In this document: piece by piece, positions 50,801-62,432 of the stretch
How positions within the stretch are numbered: position 1 is the stretch's first letter
How the letters are laid out: every line of letters starts with the position of its first letter
Assembly (NCBI RefSeq): GCF_026262505.1
Contig: NC_067208.1
Location: 1,364,001-1,428,000, forward strand
From: Trichomonas vaginalis G3
Lineage: Eukaryota > Parabasalia > Trichomonadida > Trichomonadidae
Direction: 5' to 3'
DNA length: 64,000 bases
The notes under the pieces: generated by a model
Seen by the model: the letters and a program-made list of their open reading frames with translations, nothing else
What the model was told of the DNA's origin: nothing
Databases searched by the model: none
Position numbers and translations under genes: made by a program

Positions 50801-53800
50801 TATGAAATCATGTATATGTGAGACAGCTATAGGTTTTCAATGATAATATTAGTAAACAGTTGATACATTACGCCTTCAGAGTTTAGTGTATATATATTGA
50901 TATCCATGAAAAGCTTTTTCTTGAGCATTATGCTTGGGTGATCATCTCGTACTATAGAGTACTTTCAAATATCCATTTGGCAAGATACTCTTCTCTAGTT
51001 AGACGAAGTGTGGCAAGAGGATTTTTATTTTCTCCATGTACCTCTGTTCTCAGTATACAGATATCATGATATGTCTAATAGAATATTCATACTGGATAAC
51101 TAAATCGAACAGTAGAATGATGTCGAAAGCAATATCTACTGATTTGTTGAAGAGACTAGTCTCTCGAGTATCTACGCTACGCTTCTATAACAAACAGCAG
51201 TATAGGGATATATTCGTGAATTTGATGGGACTTGATCTATCCTGGCTATACGAAATGTAGATTTGGATTGTGTATATCTGCATTCGTATATAGCTTTGTG
51301 GTAAACCCCATTGTCATAATACACTTAGTATCCAAAACTGTTTGGCGTTATATAATCTCGATGCGGGTAATTTTATTAGTGAGTATAAAAATTGTAGACA
51401 TGCTCGTTGGATTATTATATGTGTGAAATAGCACAGAGGTGCGTAGCGATAGTTATAACTATTCATGTCGATTTTGACTGTATGCTATGTGTATAATTCT
51501 TTCTCATAACTGTTCTTTCGATATGGCCTCTTGATTGAGAGTGTGATAGCCCAATATGACAAACTAGAAATCTATTGCAATTAATGTTTCATTACTAGTA
51601 TGTTGCAAATTGTCCATTGTCTTTTTTGTCGCTTTTGGCTTACTGGTCGCATCTCAGGTAACTAATATCCATGAAACAGAGTTCGGTGATAGTTGGTATA
51701 TTAGAGTCTTACGCGTCATTGCAATTAGTAGCAATGATGCAATTTATCTGAGTATCCGGGTTGAAGGGCTTAACTGATTACAAACTTAGCTGACAGTGTA
51801 TTAGATTAAGGAATCAAATGATCGTTCAAATTTTATGTTTATAATGTACGCAGTTACGTGGTTGTCTTTTCGAGCATTGTTACAGAACTACTCATTTTGT
51901 GGTGGTAATGTCTTGTAACAGCAAAGCTTATTCTTTCAGATCTTCGCGTCGGTTTTAAAATTGAATCGTGTGAGTTGGTTTGTGAAAATGTTGCAAACTT
52001 ATTTGGTTGTCAGGAATAAGGTATTATCTGTCAATACCGATGATTTGTATATTGTGGTAATGTACGCCATTTGAGTTAATGATCTTGTTAAGATTATGTC
52101 AGATCGTCTAAGTCTTAGAGTTTTCATTGGTTGATGAATAGACGTAAGATATTCTCAGATGATACATTTTTGATAAACCTTGTACCCGTTTAGGCGCAAA
52201 GGTCATTGTAATTGAGTATTACTCTTTCTCTGTCTCCGTTCTTCTCAACTTTATTTCTAACCCTACTTTCATCAAAATACTCATAATATTTCATTGTCTA
52301 TGGTAGATTTTTGTGTCTGATAGTCTTTCATGGAGTAACATGTCATAGTGAACGGTCTAGGATGTTATATCCTACTACTATTTACGAGCAGACATGTTTA
52401 GACAAATTCTCATACTGGTTAGAAAGCAACAAATTGATCGTGCTTATGTATTGACATTTATCGTTTCAATGGACAGTAAAAGCCTGACGACTGAAACTAA
52501 GTCTTTGTTTCGTTACGCAGTATGACTTCAGAGTTGCGTTGGCAATATTTCTTGGATTGTGTAGGTTGTTACAGTTTATTGATTCACGTAGCCATATCGG
52601 GGTATTAGCTGGTTATGACGAATGCGCAATCTTTATTAGTACGGATTCATCGTCTTGAGTAACATAGTAAGGTTTGTAGTTTTCCTATTTAGGTTGTCAG
52701 ATACGTCGTAGGTATCTGACAAGAGCATTAATAATTACTTAATGTCTCTTTGCAGTCCATATTATTAGATTATTATTGAATTTTAATTCTTTATTTTTTC
52801 GAGTATGCACGATGATGAGAAATAGAATCAACTTTAATGCTGTAATATAGCTAGCAGAAGCGGCTTTGTGTATTGTTGATGTCTATTTTTCTATAGCCAG
52901 TACAATAATTATATGCACTTATCTTGCTGAAATATTAGATTCTATCATAGAGATGTGAGAGATCTTGTGAATTATTGCTCAGTCAGGAACCGGAGCATAT
53001 ATTTCGATATCTATTACTACATATGTGAGACTGAGGATTAACGAAATATTTTTGGATATGCGCTATTTCTGGTTTTAGATTTGTCCTTATGAATGTATGA
53101 AAAAAAAGAGTCTGAGTATGTAAGAATATACATTAGATAATACTACTTGTCATGTACATACTGTAGTGATAGTCAGAGATCATTATTGTCTGCGTCTAGT
53201 ACGCATTATCATCTTACGTACTGGCTCGGAGTAGTTTAGTTAATGGTCACAGGATGCGTGATCTTGTCAAATCGTTTTCCGTCAGGCTCTTTCTAGCTGT
53301 GTTGTATAGTGTCATGAAAGATATAATATTTTTTCCATGATGGCTTATATTTGTTTTTAATTGATTATTACTAGTGGAGTTTTTTTGTACTTCTTATCTT
53401 TTCTTGATTTCTCCTAGTATTATGAGAGCCAGAATGATGATTCGAAACTCATACATTTTTCTATCTAGTCGTATACAAGATAATATTATATTAAGGCTTT
53501 TGGACTTTCTTAAGAATCGTTACTCAGTGCCATTTCGGGCTATTATATATTTGTATGTTTTAACGCGTTTCATACGTAAAGCTTAATTGATATTTTTCTG
53601 TTAAAGTCTCATTAGGTCAATAGTGTGACATCAGAGATAAATTCGGTTGTAAGTTATACATTACGAATGTATATTTTAGGTTTATTGTATGATCGCTATA
53701 TATTAGTTCATGAATCTTTAAGAGGAGCTTTGTATTTTTTGCAGGGTGTTGAGATTATATCGTTATTTGGGAGCAAATGAAAGCTAAGATCAGTGTTCGG

Positions 53801-56800
53801 GTACGTGTTTGTTTCTCATCTTTGACTTTACCAATACGAACTGTCCTTATATGATTTATCTGTCATTAATTGTCGAAGTATCTGAGAGAAGCGATACTTA
53901 TCTTCTTTAAGCATTTTTAAGAATTGCGCCTAATAGTCTCTTATGCATATCTCTTACTTGTGTTTATATGTCCTCTCCGCTCTCTCTGTTATTGTGGTTG
54001 TTGATTGTGAGCAAGGGAGATTTATGAACTGGTTGAGGTTTGATGTGATGTTTATGTGTGTGTTGAGTGTGTTGTGTTGAGAGAGTTGATGTGCTTGGAT
54101 AGGTGTTTGAACTAGAAAGTTGTTTAGTTTTTGGTGGGTGGTTTTGGATGGATGCTGTGTCTGATGTTTCTCTATGTGACGGAGGTGTAACTGTTTTAAG
54201 GGTACGCTCCATGTGAGGTGTTTTCTTGGAGGGTGTGGTGCTGTATAAATAATTCACAGCTGTATGTTCATCTGCACATAATGTCTACTGACTTTTCGTT
54301 TGTGTAAGAAGGCATATTGACTTAATCTAGGTTAGCTGTTTTGGTCTGCATTTGATTAACTGTTGCTTTATTCTATGACTTATCCATCTAACATTTGCTC
54401 ATATTGTTCGTCATGAATTTCGATACTTCTTTCTCGTTGCTCGCTAGTCTGTATATTCTGGGTCAGATTCATTGTTGTGTCTACTATCTTTCCCTAACAT
54501 CTGCTTGAACTATTTCTTTTACGTATCTTCAGTTTCTTTCTCATGTTCCAGTTTAATCTCTTGTTCTACTTTGTCTCTACGCTGACGTGATGAAGGCTTC
54601 GTAAAACGTTATCTAATGTCTCCACAGTATACTGTTTTAATAGCTTCATTTAGAACGCTATTTCAATTTCTCGCTTGTGTACTTTTTAGTTACTTTAATT
54701 GACCTCTATGAGTTGGGCTGACTTCTGTTAGCGTTGGCTTGGGGCATATCTAACCAGTCATGTCTAGTCTTTCTATGATACTTCTAGGCGCCTTTTTGCA
54801 TTGCTTTGCTCATAGGTGTCGTTTCTTATTTACTTATGACATTTTGTGTCTATTGAAGTTTTTCGCAGTACTTTGATTCGGTTTTGGTTTGCAACTGTAA
54901 AAGGTTTGGTTTCTGCCTTATCTTTTGGTTCTAAATTTCTTTGTTGTTTTATTCTTTCATCGCTATCATAATATGTTTCAGGGCTTTTGTGGTGTTATTC
55001 TTCATCTATTTCATGTGCTATGGTGGTAGGTATTGGTGATGTGTGTTTTTCATAATTATAATGGATATTTCTTGTTTTCCGATTTACTTGATACTTCGGC
55101 ATGACTACTGAATTTCTTTGCGGACTCTTCATTATTTGCATATTCTCTTTGTACTTTTAGTTTCATATCAGTTAGTCTTAATTCTTATTTGGTGTGTGTT
55201 CATGTTGTCATCGTATATAGCTTCATTGTCGTCGTTATAATTTATTTTATTGATGTGATGTGGTAGTAGCATATCTTAGATATGTTTCCTATATATCAGT
55301 ATATTTACTCTTATTTTAGTTTTTCTTGTCTGAATGTAAATATTGTTTTGGACTTTTTGGACAGATTGTTATTTTGATATTGGAATGAAATAGATTATTG
55401 GCTGTTATGTAGCATATTTTGAATTTTGAGTATAATGTTTTATAATCCTTAGATATTTACAAGTAGTGAAGTTGGAATATTTTGCTCATTTATAATATAC
55501 GAGTGAGTTACTGAAAGTCTGTTGCTGTTGCATAGTTTACTGTCATCGACGATGGCTATTATTCGCTACAGAAAGTGCGTGCTACTATAATTTCGCTCCC
55601 CACTGTGGTGGCGGTAAAGACCTCTCGCGTTTACTTAATAGGCTTATATGATTGTCTTGTCATTGTTGCAATACATAGATGGGGTGCACATATTCCCAGC
55701 ATATGATAGCTTAGTTAGCTAGAGATGTTGATTAGTGGGTGTATATGTAGTTTAGCTATTGTCGATTTGTAGTAACTGCTCTGGTGTCCTCATTACGTTA
55801 TAGACCATAAATCAGTCACTATCTTATTTCGCAATTATATAGATGTTAGTAGTTAAAAGGGTTTTTGACAAGTATGGTATAATAGTTGCATACAGTTGTT
55901 TATATTGTTCAGTATACAGCTAAAAAGACTCAGGTCATGTTTGTTAATTGGGATAAGAAGTAACTAAAGCAAGAGTTTTGAAGTAAATGCTAATGAGTTC
56001 AATAGATATTCTAAGTTTCAGATAATTTGTAACAATCAACGTATCGTAGGATACTTCCTGAGTTAACTATAGGAGTGTGAGAGAAGAACGAGCTTCACTC
56101 GAAAGCTACAGTAATATGCCTGAGATACCGCACTGTATACATTCTTTTCCGTAGTAGAACATGACTGCCATAGATCTCTTACTATGCTGCCCGGAATTCA
56201 GAGAGTAAGTATACTTATTCGTCTCGAGTAGCACTCGTCTTACATAGTCTACATCGACTGATCCGATTTCAAGAAACATCTGCGGGTGCTTGTGTACTAT
56301 TTTCTGATAAGTTTAATCCCAGAACTTGGACGAAGAATCAGAGTATATGTGTATCAGAATATACTTAAGAAAGCTGCTATGTATCATTTATACATCTCAG
56401 TTTGTTCATTTTTCGATAGTAATGACTCGAGGGCACGGATTGTTACATACGTAACTAGTGTATAAGATATGTAAATATAGAGAGAAGGAGTTACCGTTGA
56501 TCGTATTATAATACTATAGCTGGGTTTCATTCCGATGATCACGAAATTGTTACCGATAATAATCTCTGTGTCAGTTCATTTTTTAGTCTAGATGGAAGAA
56601 CAGCAGTGTAGTTAGCAATGAGCTAGAGCATCTATTAAAAGAAGTTTCGTTAACAGGCGATAGCCGGTTTAATAGTGGAGATAGCTATTTACTTTATAGT
56701 CATGTACCACAAAGACGGTTCTACATGGACTTTTTGCAGTACAATTAGCATCTATCTCAGCAGATAAGACCTAAAGAATTGATCAGATCATATGATAATA

Positions 56801-57924
56801 ACAGTACGAAGTCCTGAAAATGTAAGTGGTTTGGTGCTGGATTCAATAAATATATATATGAATTGGGTAGCTGACGAGTATCGATTATCCATCTACGAGC
56901 TTCAGATTGTATCAGTGCTCATATTTCAGACTCCCTCATCGGATCACAATCATGATGTCTTGCTGTATTCATATAAACTTATTACTTATTCATGTTCTAT
57001 AGTTAACGTAGAAGGTGTCTTCTCACCTTCTGCAATGCCAGCAGATAGATAAGTATTGAAAGTTAGACTCATTAGCAGATTCAATACATCAAACTAGTTT
57101 GTAGTTTACATAGAGCAACAATTGGGACTTATGTAGATATATACTTTCACAAGCTTTATATCTATCACCTTTACCTTAGTACGACAGTTATGTTTAAAAT
57201 AAAGCTCAAAACTCCGACAGTAATGCGTACTCAGTGGATTTTAATTTCGGTCGAATATTTTTGGGCAATTTTATTGTGGGTAATATACTGAATACGGTTT
57301 GATACATGCGGTCTACAGCAATTGGACGAATTTCTATTATTTGCCTGTCGAGAACCTAATTTGTGCTGATTCAAGAGCAACAAGTATTATTGTTTAAGGG
57401 TGAGAACAGACGTCTTCATAATGGTACTATACCTGTATTTAGGTTTTTAATCCTCTCTAATTCTTACTATGGCAAGACAGATGTAAAACAAATCTACGGT
57501 ATACTTTAGCGTCTGTGAATCTATCATGCGCATAGTATGCATCCGCTTATGCATAGAGTGTAGCTGCATAGTATCTTTAATATTTGTAAGTCTGTCGTTT
57601 TGATTTTCTTCTTTAGTCAATTGAATATAGAATGTCCAGTATATCTGGATACTTGACACGTAAAACACTTATGCATATTTTAATAATACATGCCGCTTTC
57701 TATGCATTATTTGAAGCTGCGAGTATGAGATGGGAAGAAGATACGGTGTTCCAAGATGTTAGATAGTACTGTTCGAATTTTTGCAAACTGAGTTTAGCGC
57801 AATGTTGCAACTACAGGTATCACATTTTCACTCTATCTCATTGGTACAATTTCTAGCTAATCTTGTAGTTTGTTCTTGCTTCTACTCTTCGCGCATGCTA
57901 TATAATAAGTCTGTCTCTAAGTGT
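47879..57924. other. 10-kb low-quality or decayed sequence, minus-strand coding traces
   Basis: The sequence has no long frame, few homopolymers and a more even base mix than anything around it. It starts gradually after the penton-like gene (still readable to about 48.3 kb) and runs exactly to the N gap. Islands of normal sequence occur, for example a gene-start context at 50374 on the minus strand (start motif, then MSPPKNFANKVDKTLEFLKT), and coiled-coil-like coding traces near 54.5 kb. The best reading is Polinton sequence carrying very dense errors, such as an unpolished contig end. No individual gene can be supported. Confidence 0.7.
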
Positions 57925-58024
57925 NNNNNNNNNNNNNNNNNNNNNNNNNNNNNNNNNNNNNNNNNNNNNNNNNNNNNNNNNNNNNNNNNNNNNNNNNNNN
58001 NNNNNNNNNNNNNNNNNNNNNNNN
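57925..58024. other. Assembly gap, 100 N
   Basis: Exactly 100 N, a conventional gap of unknown size. It falls inside the PolB reading frame. Confidence 0.99.
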
Positions 58025-61000
58025 CTGCAGTACAGAATACTTCATTCATAATACGTTTTGACATAGACAGAATATTAACACCAAGTGGACAGAAGTTAAA
58101 GTGTCTGCAAATGCTTTTCGTTAGCTTGAAAATAGTTTTATCTGAACCATCCAAACCTTCGAACTTCACTATATGGTTGTAATTTCTTATAGCATATCTT
58201 ATAGCATCTTTGTCATCTACTATGGTTATTTTTGACTCAATAGGAGATAGAATAGTTTTGCCATAAATGCTGTTCAGAATGAGTTTTATAATTTCTTGTA
58301 AGGGGTTTTCTTCTTTCTTATACTTTAACCTTAACTCAAACAACTTCTTTACTTCATCTCTTATTCTCATATCTCTGTTTCCATCGTAATAGTATCCTTG
58401 CAACACTTCACATTTGACACCTTGATATTTTATGAGGTCTTGTAATGTTATATGGTCAACATACATGAGACAGCAAGTGTTTGAACTTCTTGGAACGTTA
58501 AGTTCTGGATTTAGTTCAGGGTCGCAAACTATTAAATGAAAGTGTCTGGGTATACCAATCTCTGTTATCTTAATGAGAACAAAGAAGCCAGACATAAACT
58601 TTTCACCAATGGGTTCCTTTTGGTCATCATCGAATAAATGTCTCATGAGATACTCTGTGTTTAACATTTCTTCCTTCAATACTTTTGGAATACCTTCTAA
58701 AGTATAAAGTCTTGCTATAGCTGAAGGATATAATGAAACAGTGTCGAAGTCAGCAATGAGTTTCTTTTTGCTCTTTTGTTTCATGTTATCTGACAACATA
58801 CATCTTCCACCTTGAATGCATCTCGAAATAAATTCTCTTGGTTTATTTGAGAGGTCATAAAGATTTCCATTCGGGAAGTATACTCTGTTCTCAAACAATT
58901 TGTTAGCAATTGAACAAATACTAACGTAGTCATAAACGTTTAAATCAAACTCTTTCAATAAGTCATTGCGGAACTTTACAAAACCTTCTCTTAAAATTCT
59001 TACATCTTGTTTGCAGTAAAACGTGCTATATTTTTCTAAGTCGAAGTGGTTCTCATCTATTCTGCAACCTTTGATGGAATCTATGTTTTTCATAAATGTA
59101 TCTGCATCCCGGATAAACTTACATGCTTCAGAAATGACACCAGTTCTGTTGTCATTTGCTAACAAAACACTGCTGTAGTAGTTATATGGAAATACTTCTT
59201 TCGGTCCTGTTTGTAAGTTAAACATAGCAGGAAATAGTTTAAGCTTCTTATTTATAACACTGTAAGAGTCTTTTATAATAATTGCCCGTCCTTTATATAA
59301 ACCAGTTATTTGCATTGTTCGTGAACCTTTAATGATGGGAGTTCCTTTCACTTCTGTCATGTGTCTTAAGATGAAGTTTATGTCATAACTGAGGTTGTGA
59401 AAATATATTAAACTCTTGTCAGGGAGTCTTTCCAAAAATTCTGTTGCACAGTTTTGACCCCAAATGCTTTCACTCACTGAACCATCTTCACTGTCATAAC
59501 AGATGTTAAAAGCTTTATGAAAGCCATCCGTACTACACTCAAAGTCAGCAAAGAAAACGTGCTCAGGAATGAATTTACATTTAGCTTTATTTACTTCTTT
59601 TGACTCTGCTTTCTTCTTCAGTTGTACACAATACTTTGGAGCATATGTCAAATCTTTAAATGGTGCAAGGTTCTGTTTATATAAGTCAGTAGTATATGTG
59701 AAAAGTTCTCCATAAGAAATAGGTTCGAAATATTTGCACTCCCACAATGTTTTCATAACATCCCATAACGGTGTTGTTCTATCATAACGAACTACATATT
59801 TATCTTCTCTCTTTGTATAAATCTTCATCTGTTTCTCAATGTTCATTCCACCACAAGCTTTGAGAATTTCTTTATAGTTTCGAATGAAGTATGTTGTCAT
59901 TGGAAGTCTTTCATTTAGCATGTAGTGGTCTTCAACAAGAAGTAAGTCAATAGTTCTAACAGTTTCGCATTCTTTTGGTATATATCTCTTTATTTCATTA
60001 TGTCTTGAGTCATTGAAATAACCAATGGTAACATTAAATGCTATACCTGTTGCGTCAGAAATTTCTTGTACTTTACTTTGAGGAAAGTCTCTAACACGAA
60101 TGACTTCTCTCATGTGGTCAATAGTTTCTTCATTTACTCCAGCCTGAATGCAAGCATAAACGAAACAATTGTCCTCTGTCATAAGTATTGCAGTTCTTTT
60201 GTTCAGTTCATTGAAGATTTGGTAGCGTTCAAGATTTATAGGTAATGTGCAAAGATACTTCCATAACTGACCGCTTCTCTTCTTATAAAACTTCTTTTCA
60301 CCATTATCTTTCCAAAAGCTTTCTATAAGTGCTGGGTTTCCTGTTTGCTTAAGAGCTTCCAAAATGGCTTTCTGGTCATTTGTCAGTGTGCTTTCATCTC
60401 TATATGGTCTCTTTTTTGGTTTGCCTTTCTTTACATCTGACATCGTTAAGCCTTCATATTCTGTTAAATCATACATCTTTATTTCAGTAAGATTCTTTAT
60501 GTTTGTCAAGAAGAAGTCATAGTGCATTTCAACAATACCTGCAGCATTTGCTTCTATCTCTGATATAAAGTTCTCCTTCAAGAGCTGATGTAGTAATGTT
60601 CCAATATTATTGAGGTTTAACGTAGAACATTCATACTTTCCACCAAGTTTATAACATACCATCCATCTTTGTTGCGAGTTTATTTTAATTTTCTCTAAGA
60701 GTCTCATGAAAACCTTACCGAAATGTTTGTGTAAATATTCTCTGTTTGGTTCATCTAAAGCTTCGATGTTAAAGTCAATGAGTCTATTGCCTGACTTCAC
60801 ATTTCTCTTCCTATTCTCTTCATCTTTCTTTAACCATCTCTCACCTTCTTTTGGTTTGTCGTCAATGGAACGAATGACATCGTTAGCTTTGCGAACTTGT
60901 TCTATAGCACTTTTAAACATCTCTCTTCTCTGTTGTTTCAGTGTGTCGTCTCTTCTTCTTGTTTCACCAACGTTTGCATTTGTTATGTCAAACATTTCTT

Positions 61001-61337
61001 GACGAACATCATGCGAAAGAGCTTTACGAGTATGACCAACGTTCGCATTTGTTATGTCAAACATTTCTCTTCTTACTTCATGAGGTACTGAACGTCTATG
61101 ATATAAGTCAATAGCAATGTCATTTAAAGGAAATGCTCTTGCATGGACTTCGTCCTCGCCGCGTTGCGGCTTTATGAACTCATGAATTCTATCATAACTT
61201 ATTGCACCATTGTAGTCTTTAATGAAGTCAGCGAGTGCTTTTTTGTTTGTCGCGTAATGTTTTGCAACATCTATATTAGCTTCTGTAAGAAGTTGTTTTA
61301 TTTCCGAGTGTTCTAACTTAGACAACTTCCGATACAT
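58025..61337 (-). CDS. Protein-primed-type family B DNA polymerase, partial (cut by gap)
   Basis: A continuous frame of about 1100 residues, missing its end at the gap. The N-terminal small helical module is EIKQLLTEANIDVAKHYATN. A tandem repeat follows (M-F-D-I-T-N-A-N-V-G twice, near residues 90-125), then a Cys/His module (NCFVYACIQAGV ... LLVEDHYML). Exonuclease motifs are FFADFECSTDG, FHNLSYDINFIL and FYCKQDVRILREG; motif A is DFDTVSLYPSAIARL and motif B IIKLILNSIYGKT. It replicates Polinton-type elements from protein-primed ends. A GC-rich double hairpin is read in frame near the N-terminus (KPQRGEDEVHA). Confidence 0.9.
61145..61170 (+). repeat. GC-rich double hairpin inside the PolB gene
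   Basis: GGAC-TTC-GTCC (61145-61155), TC, GCCGC-GTT-GCGGC (61158-61170). Same order and spacing as at 15741-15767, and read in frame by PolB. Confidence 0.85.
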
Positions 61338-61388
61338 CTTTAGTAGGAAATAAAAAAATATTTTTTCGAAAAAATAAACTTAGAAAAA

Positions 61389-61766
61389 TTATTTCTTTAT
61401 ATATTTGCCATTCCGAACTTCGAAAAGATGTTTTATACCAGCATAGAATTTTTCTCTAGAGCTTGGTCTTATATCGTTTTCATGACAATATTTTCTATAT
61501 TCTTCATATAAAGCCTTTTTTTCATACATTTTATAAGGACAATCTAACCAGAATAGCGCATATCCATTTTCGTTATCTAGGTCTCTATATGTTTGTGGAA
61601 TTTCGCTTTCTTCTGTTTGTAGAATTTCGCCTTCACTATTTAGTTCTATGTATATATATTGTGGAATTTCGCTTTCTCTATTTAGTTCTATGTCTATATA
61701 TTGTGGCTTAAAAGGATGTGGGCAAGAAGGGTCTGGCGCTATGTAAAAAGTTAATTTTTCTGTCAT
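61389..61766 (-). CDS. Stand-alone helicase C-terminal-like protein, 125 aa
   Basis: A near copy of 45635-45955 at DNA level. It differs mainly by an internal expansion in which the short unit Y-I-x-I-E-L-N-x-E-x-E-I repeats (residues 24-45). The winged-helix-like end is conserved (YRKYCHENDIRPSSREKFYA). Leader TTTTTTATCCGATAGAAAAG precedes the ATG. It lies upstream of PolB in the same direction, whereas the other copy lies beside the helicase. Confidence 0.65.
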   Translation of the reverse strand: MTEKLTFYIAPDPSCPHPFKPQYIDIELNRESEIPQYIYIELNSEGEILQTEESEIPQTYRDLDNENGYALFWLDCPYKMYEKKALYEEYRKYCHENDIRPSSREKFYAGIKHLFEVRNGKYIKK

Positions 61767-61854
61767 CTTTTCTATCGGATAAAAAATATTTTTTGAAAAA
61801 TTAGATTACATTTTTTTAAGTTATTTTTCAAAATAATTTAATATTTTTATTTTA

Positions 61855-62328
61855 ATGAAACACATGCAAGATTGCAAGTTCTTTTCATACAATGCTCTCG
61901 CTACTGCCATCAAGAATGAGTTCAATGGTTCTGCAAACGTTAATGTTATCTTTAACAAGAAGTTTGTGAAAGAATCTAAGTTCGGTCAGTATGTCAGACC
62001 ATTAGCTATTGTCATTGACCGCAAACGTTATACTTCACAAGAGTTAGCAGTAGTTTTGAAACAAAAGGGTTTCTTCGTGAATGTCAAAGATACTCATTAT
62101 ACTGTTATAAAGAACTCCAACATTGACTTCTTCAGTATTGCTATGAATCTTTCCGAACAGAAAGAATATAAGAAGGGTGAAACATCTGTGAAATATTATC
62201 CTTCATCTCTGAAGACAATAACGAACAAAGATGTTATACAAAAGTTCTTACCAAAGGTTGAAGAAGCTTCTATTGACATTGACGAAGGAAGTGAAATGGT
62301 TGAAGAAATTGACCCTGAAGCTATTTAA
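61855..62328 (+). CDS. Conserved acidic-tail Polinton protein (p150 family), 157 aa
   Basis: MKHMQDCKFFSYNALATAIK, then strand-like segments (VRPLAIVIDRKRYTSQELAV), KYYPSSLK and an acidic end (EASIDIDEGSEMVEEIDPEA). Layout resembles 45166-45585 and 5514-5999. Divergent from the winged-helix gene, with a T-rich start region between. Position beside PolB suggests a replication-associated role, not proven. Confidence 0.65.
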   Translation: MKHMQDCKFFSYNALATAIKNEFNGSANVNVIFNKKFVKESKFGQYVRPLAIVIDRKRYTSQELAVVLKQKGFFVNVKDTHYTVIKNSNIDFFSIAMNLSEQKEYKKGETSVKYYPSSLKTITNKDVIQKFLPKVEEASIDIDEGSEMVEEIDPEAI

Positions 62329-62344
62329 CCAAAAATATATTTTT

Positions 62345-62430
62345 GGTGAAGAGGTGAGATTTCACCTGTTTTTTCACCTCATTCTCTCTTCGTTAATGTT
62401 GTCGTGACTTCTTCGTTAATGTTGTCGTGA
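62345..62430. repeat. GGTGA/TCACC iterons and 22-bp tandem duplication
   Basis: 62345-62379 is a near copy, inverted, of 14867-14902 (GGTGAAGAGGTGAGAT, then TCACCTGTTTTTTCACCT). Directly after it CTTCGTTAATGTTGTCGTGA occurs twice in tandem. Both sit between the convergent ends of two genes. Confidence 0.65.
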
Positions 62431-62432
62431 CT

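Noticed and set aside
48881-57668. Scattered open frames of 60-97 codons
   Set aside because: Chance frames in error-dense sequence; none shows a family motif or a start context. The 53964-54257 frame is a G/T-rich low-complexity stretch read backwards.
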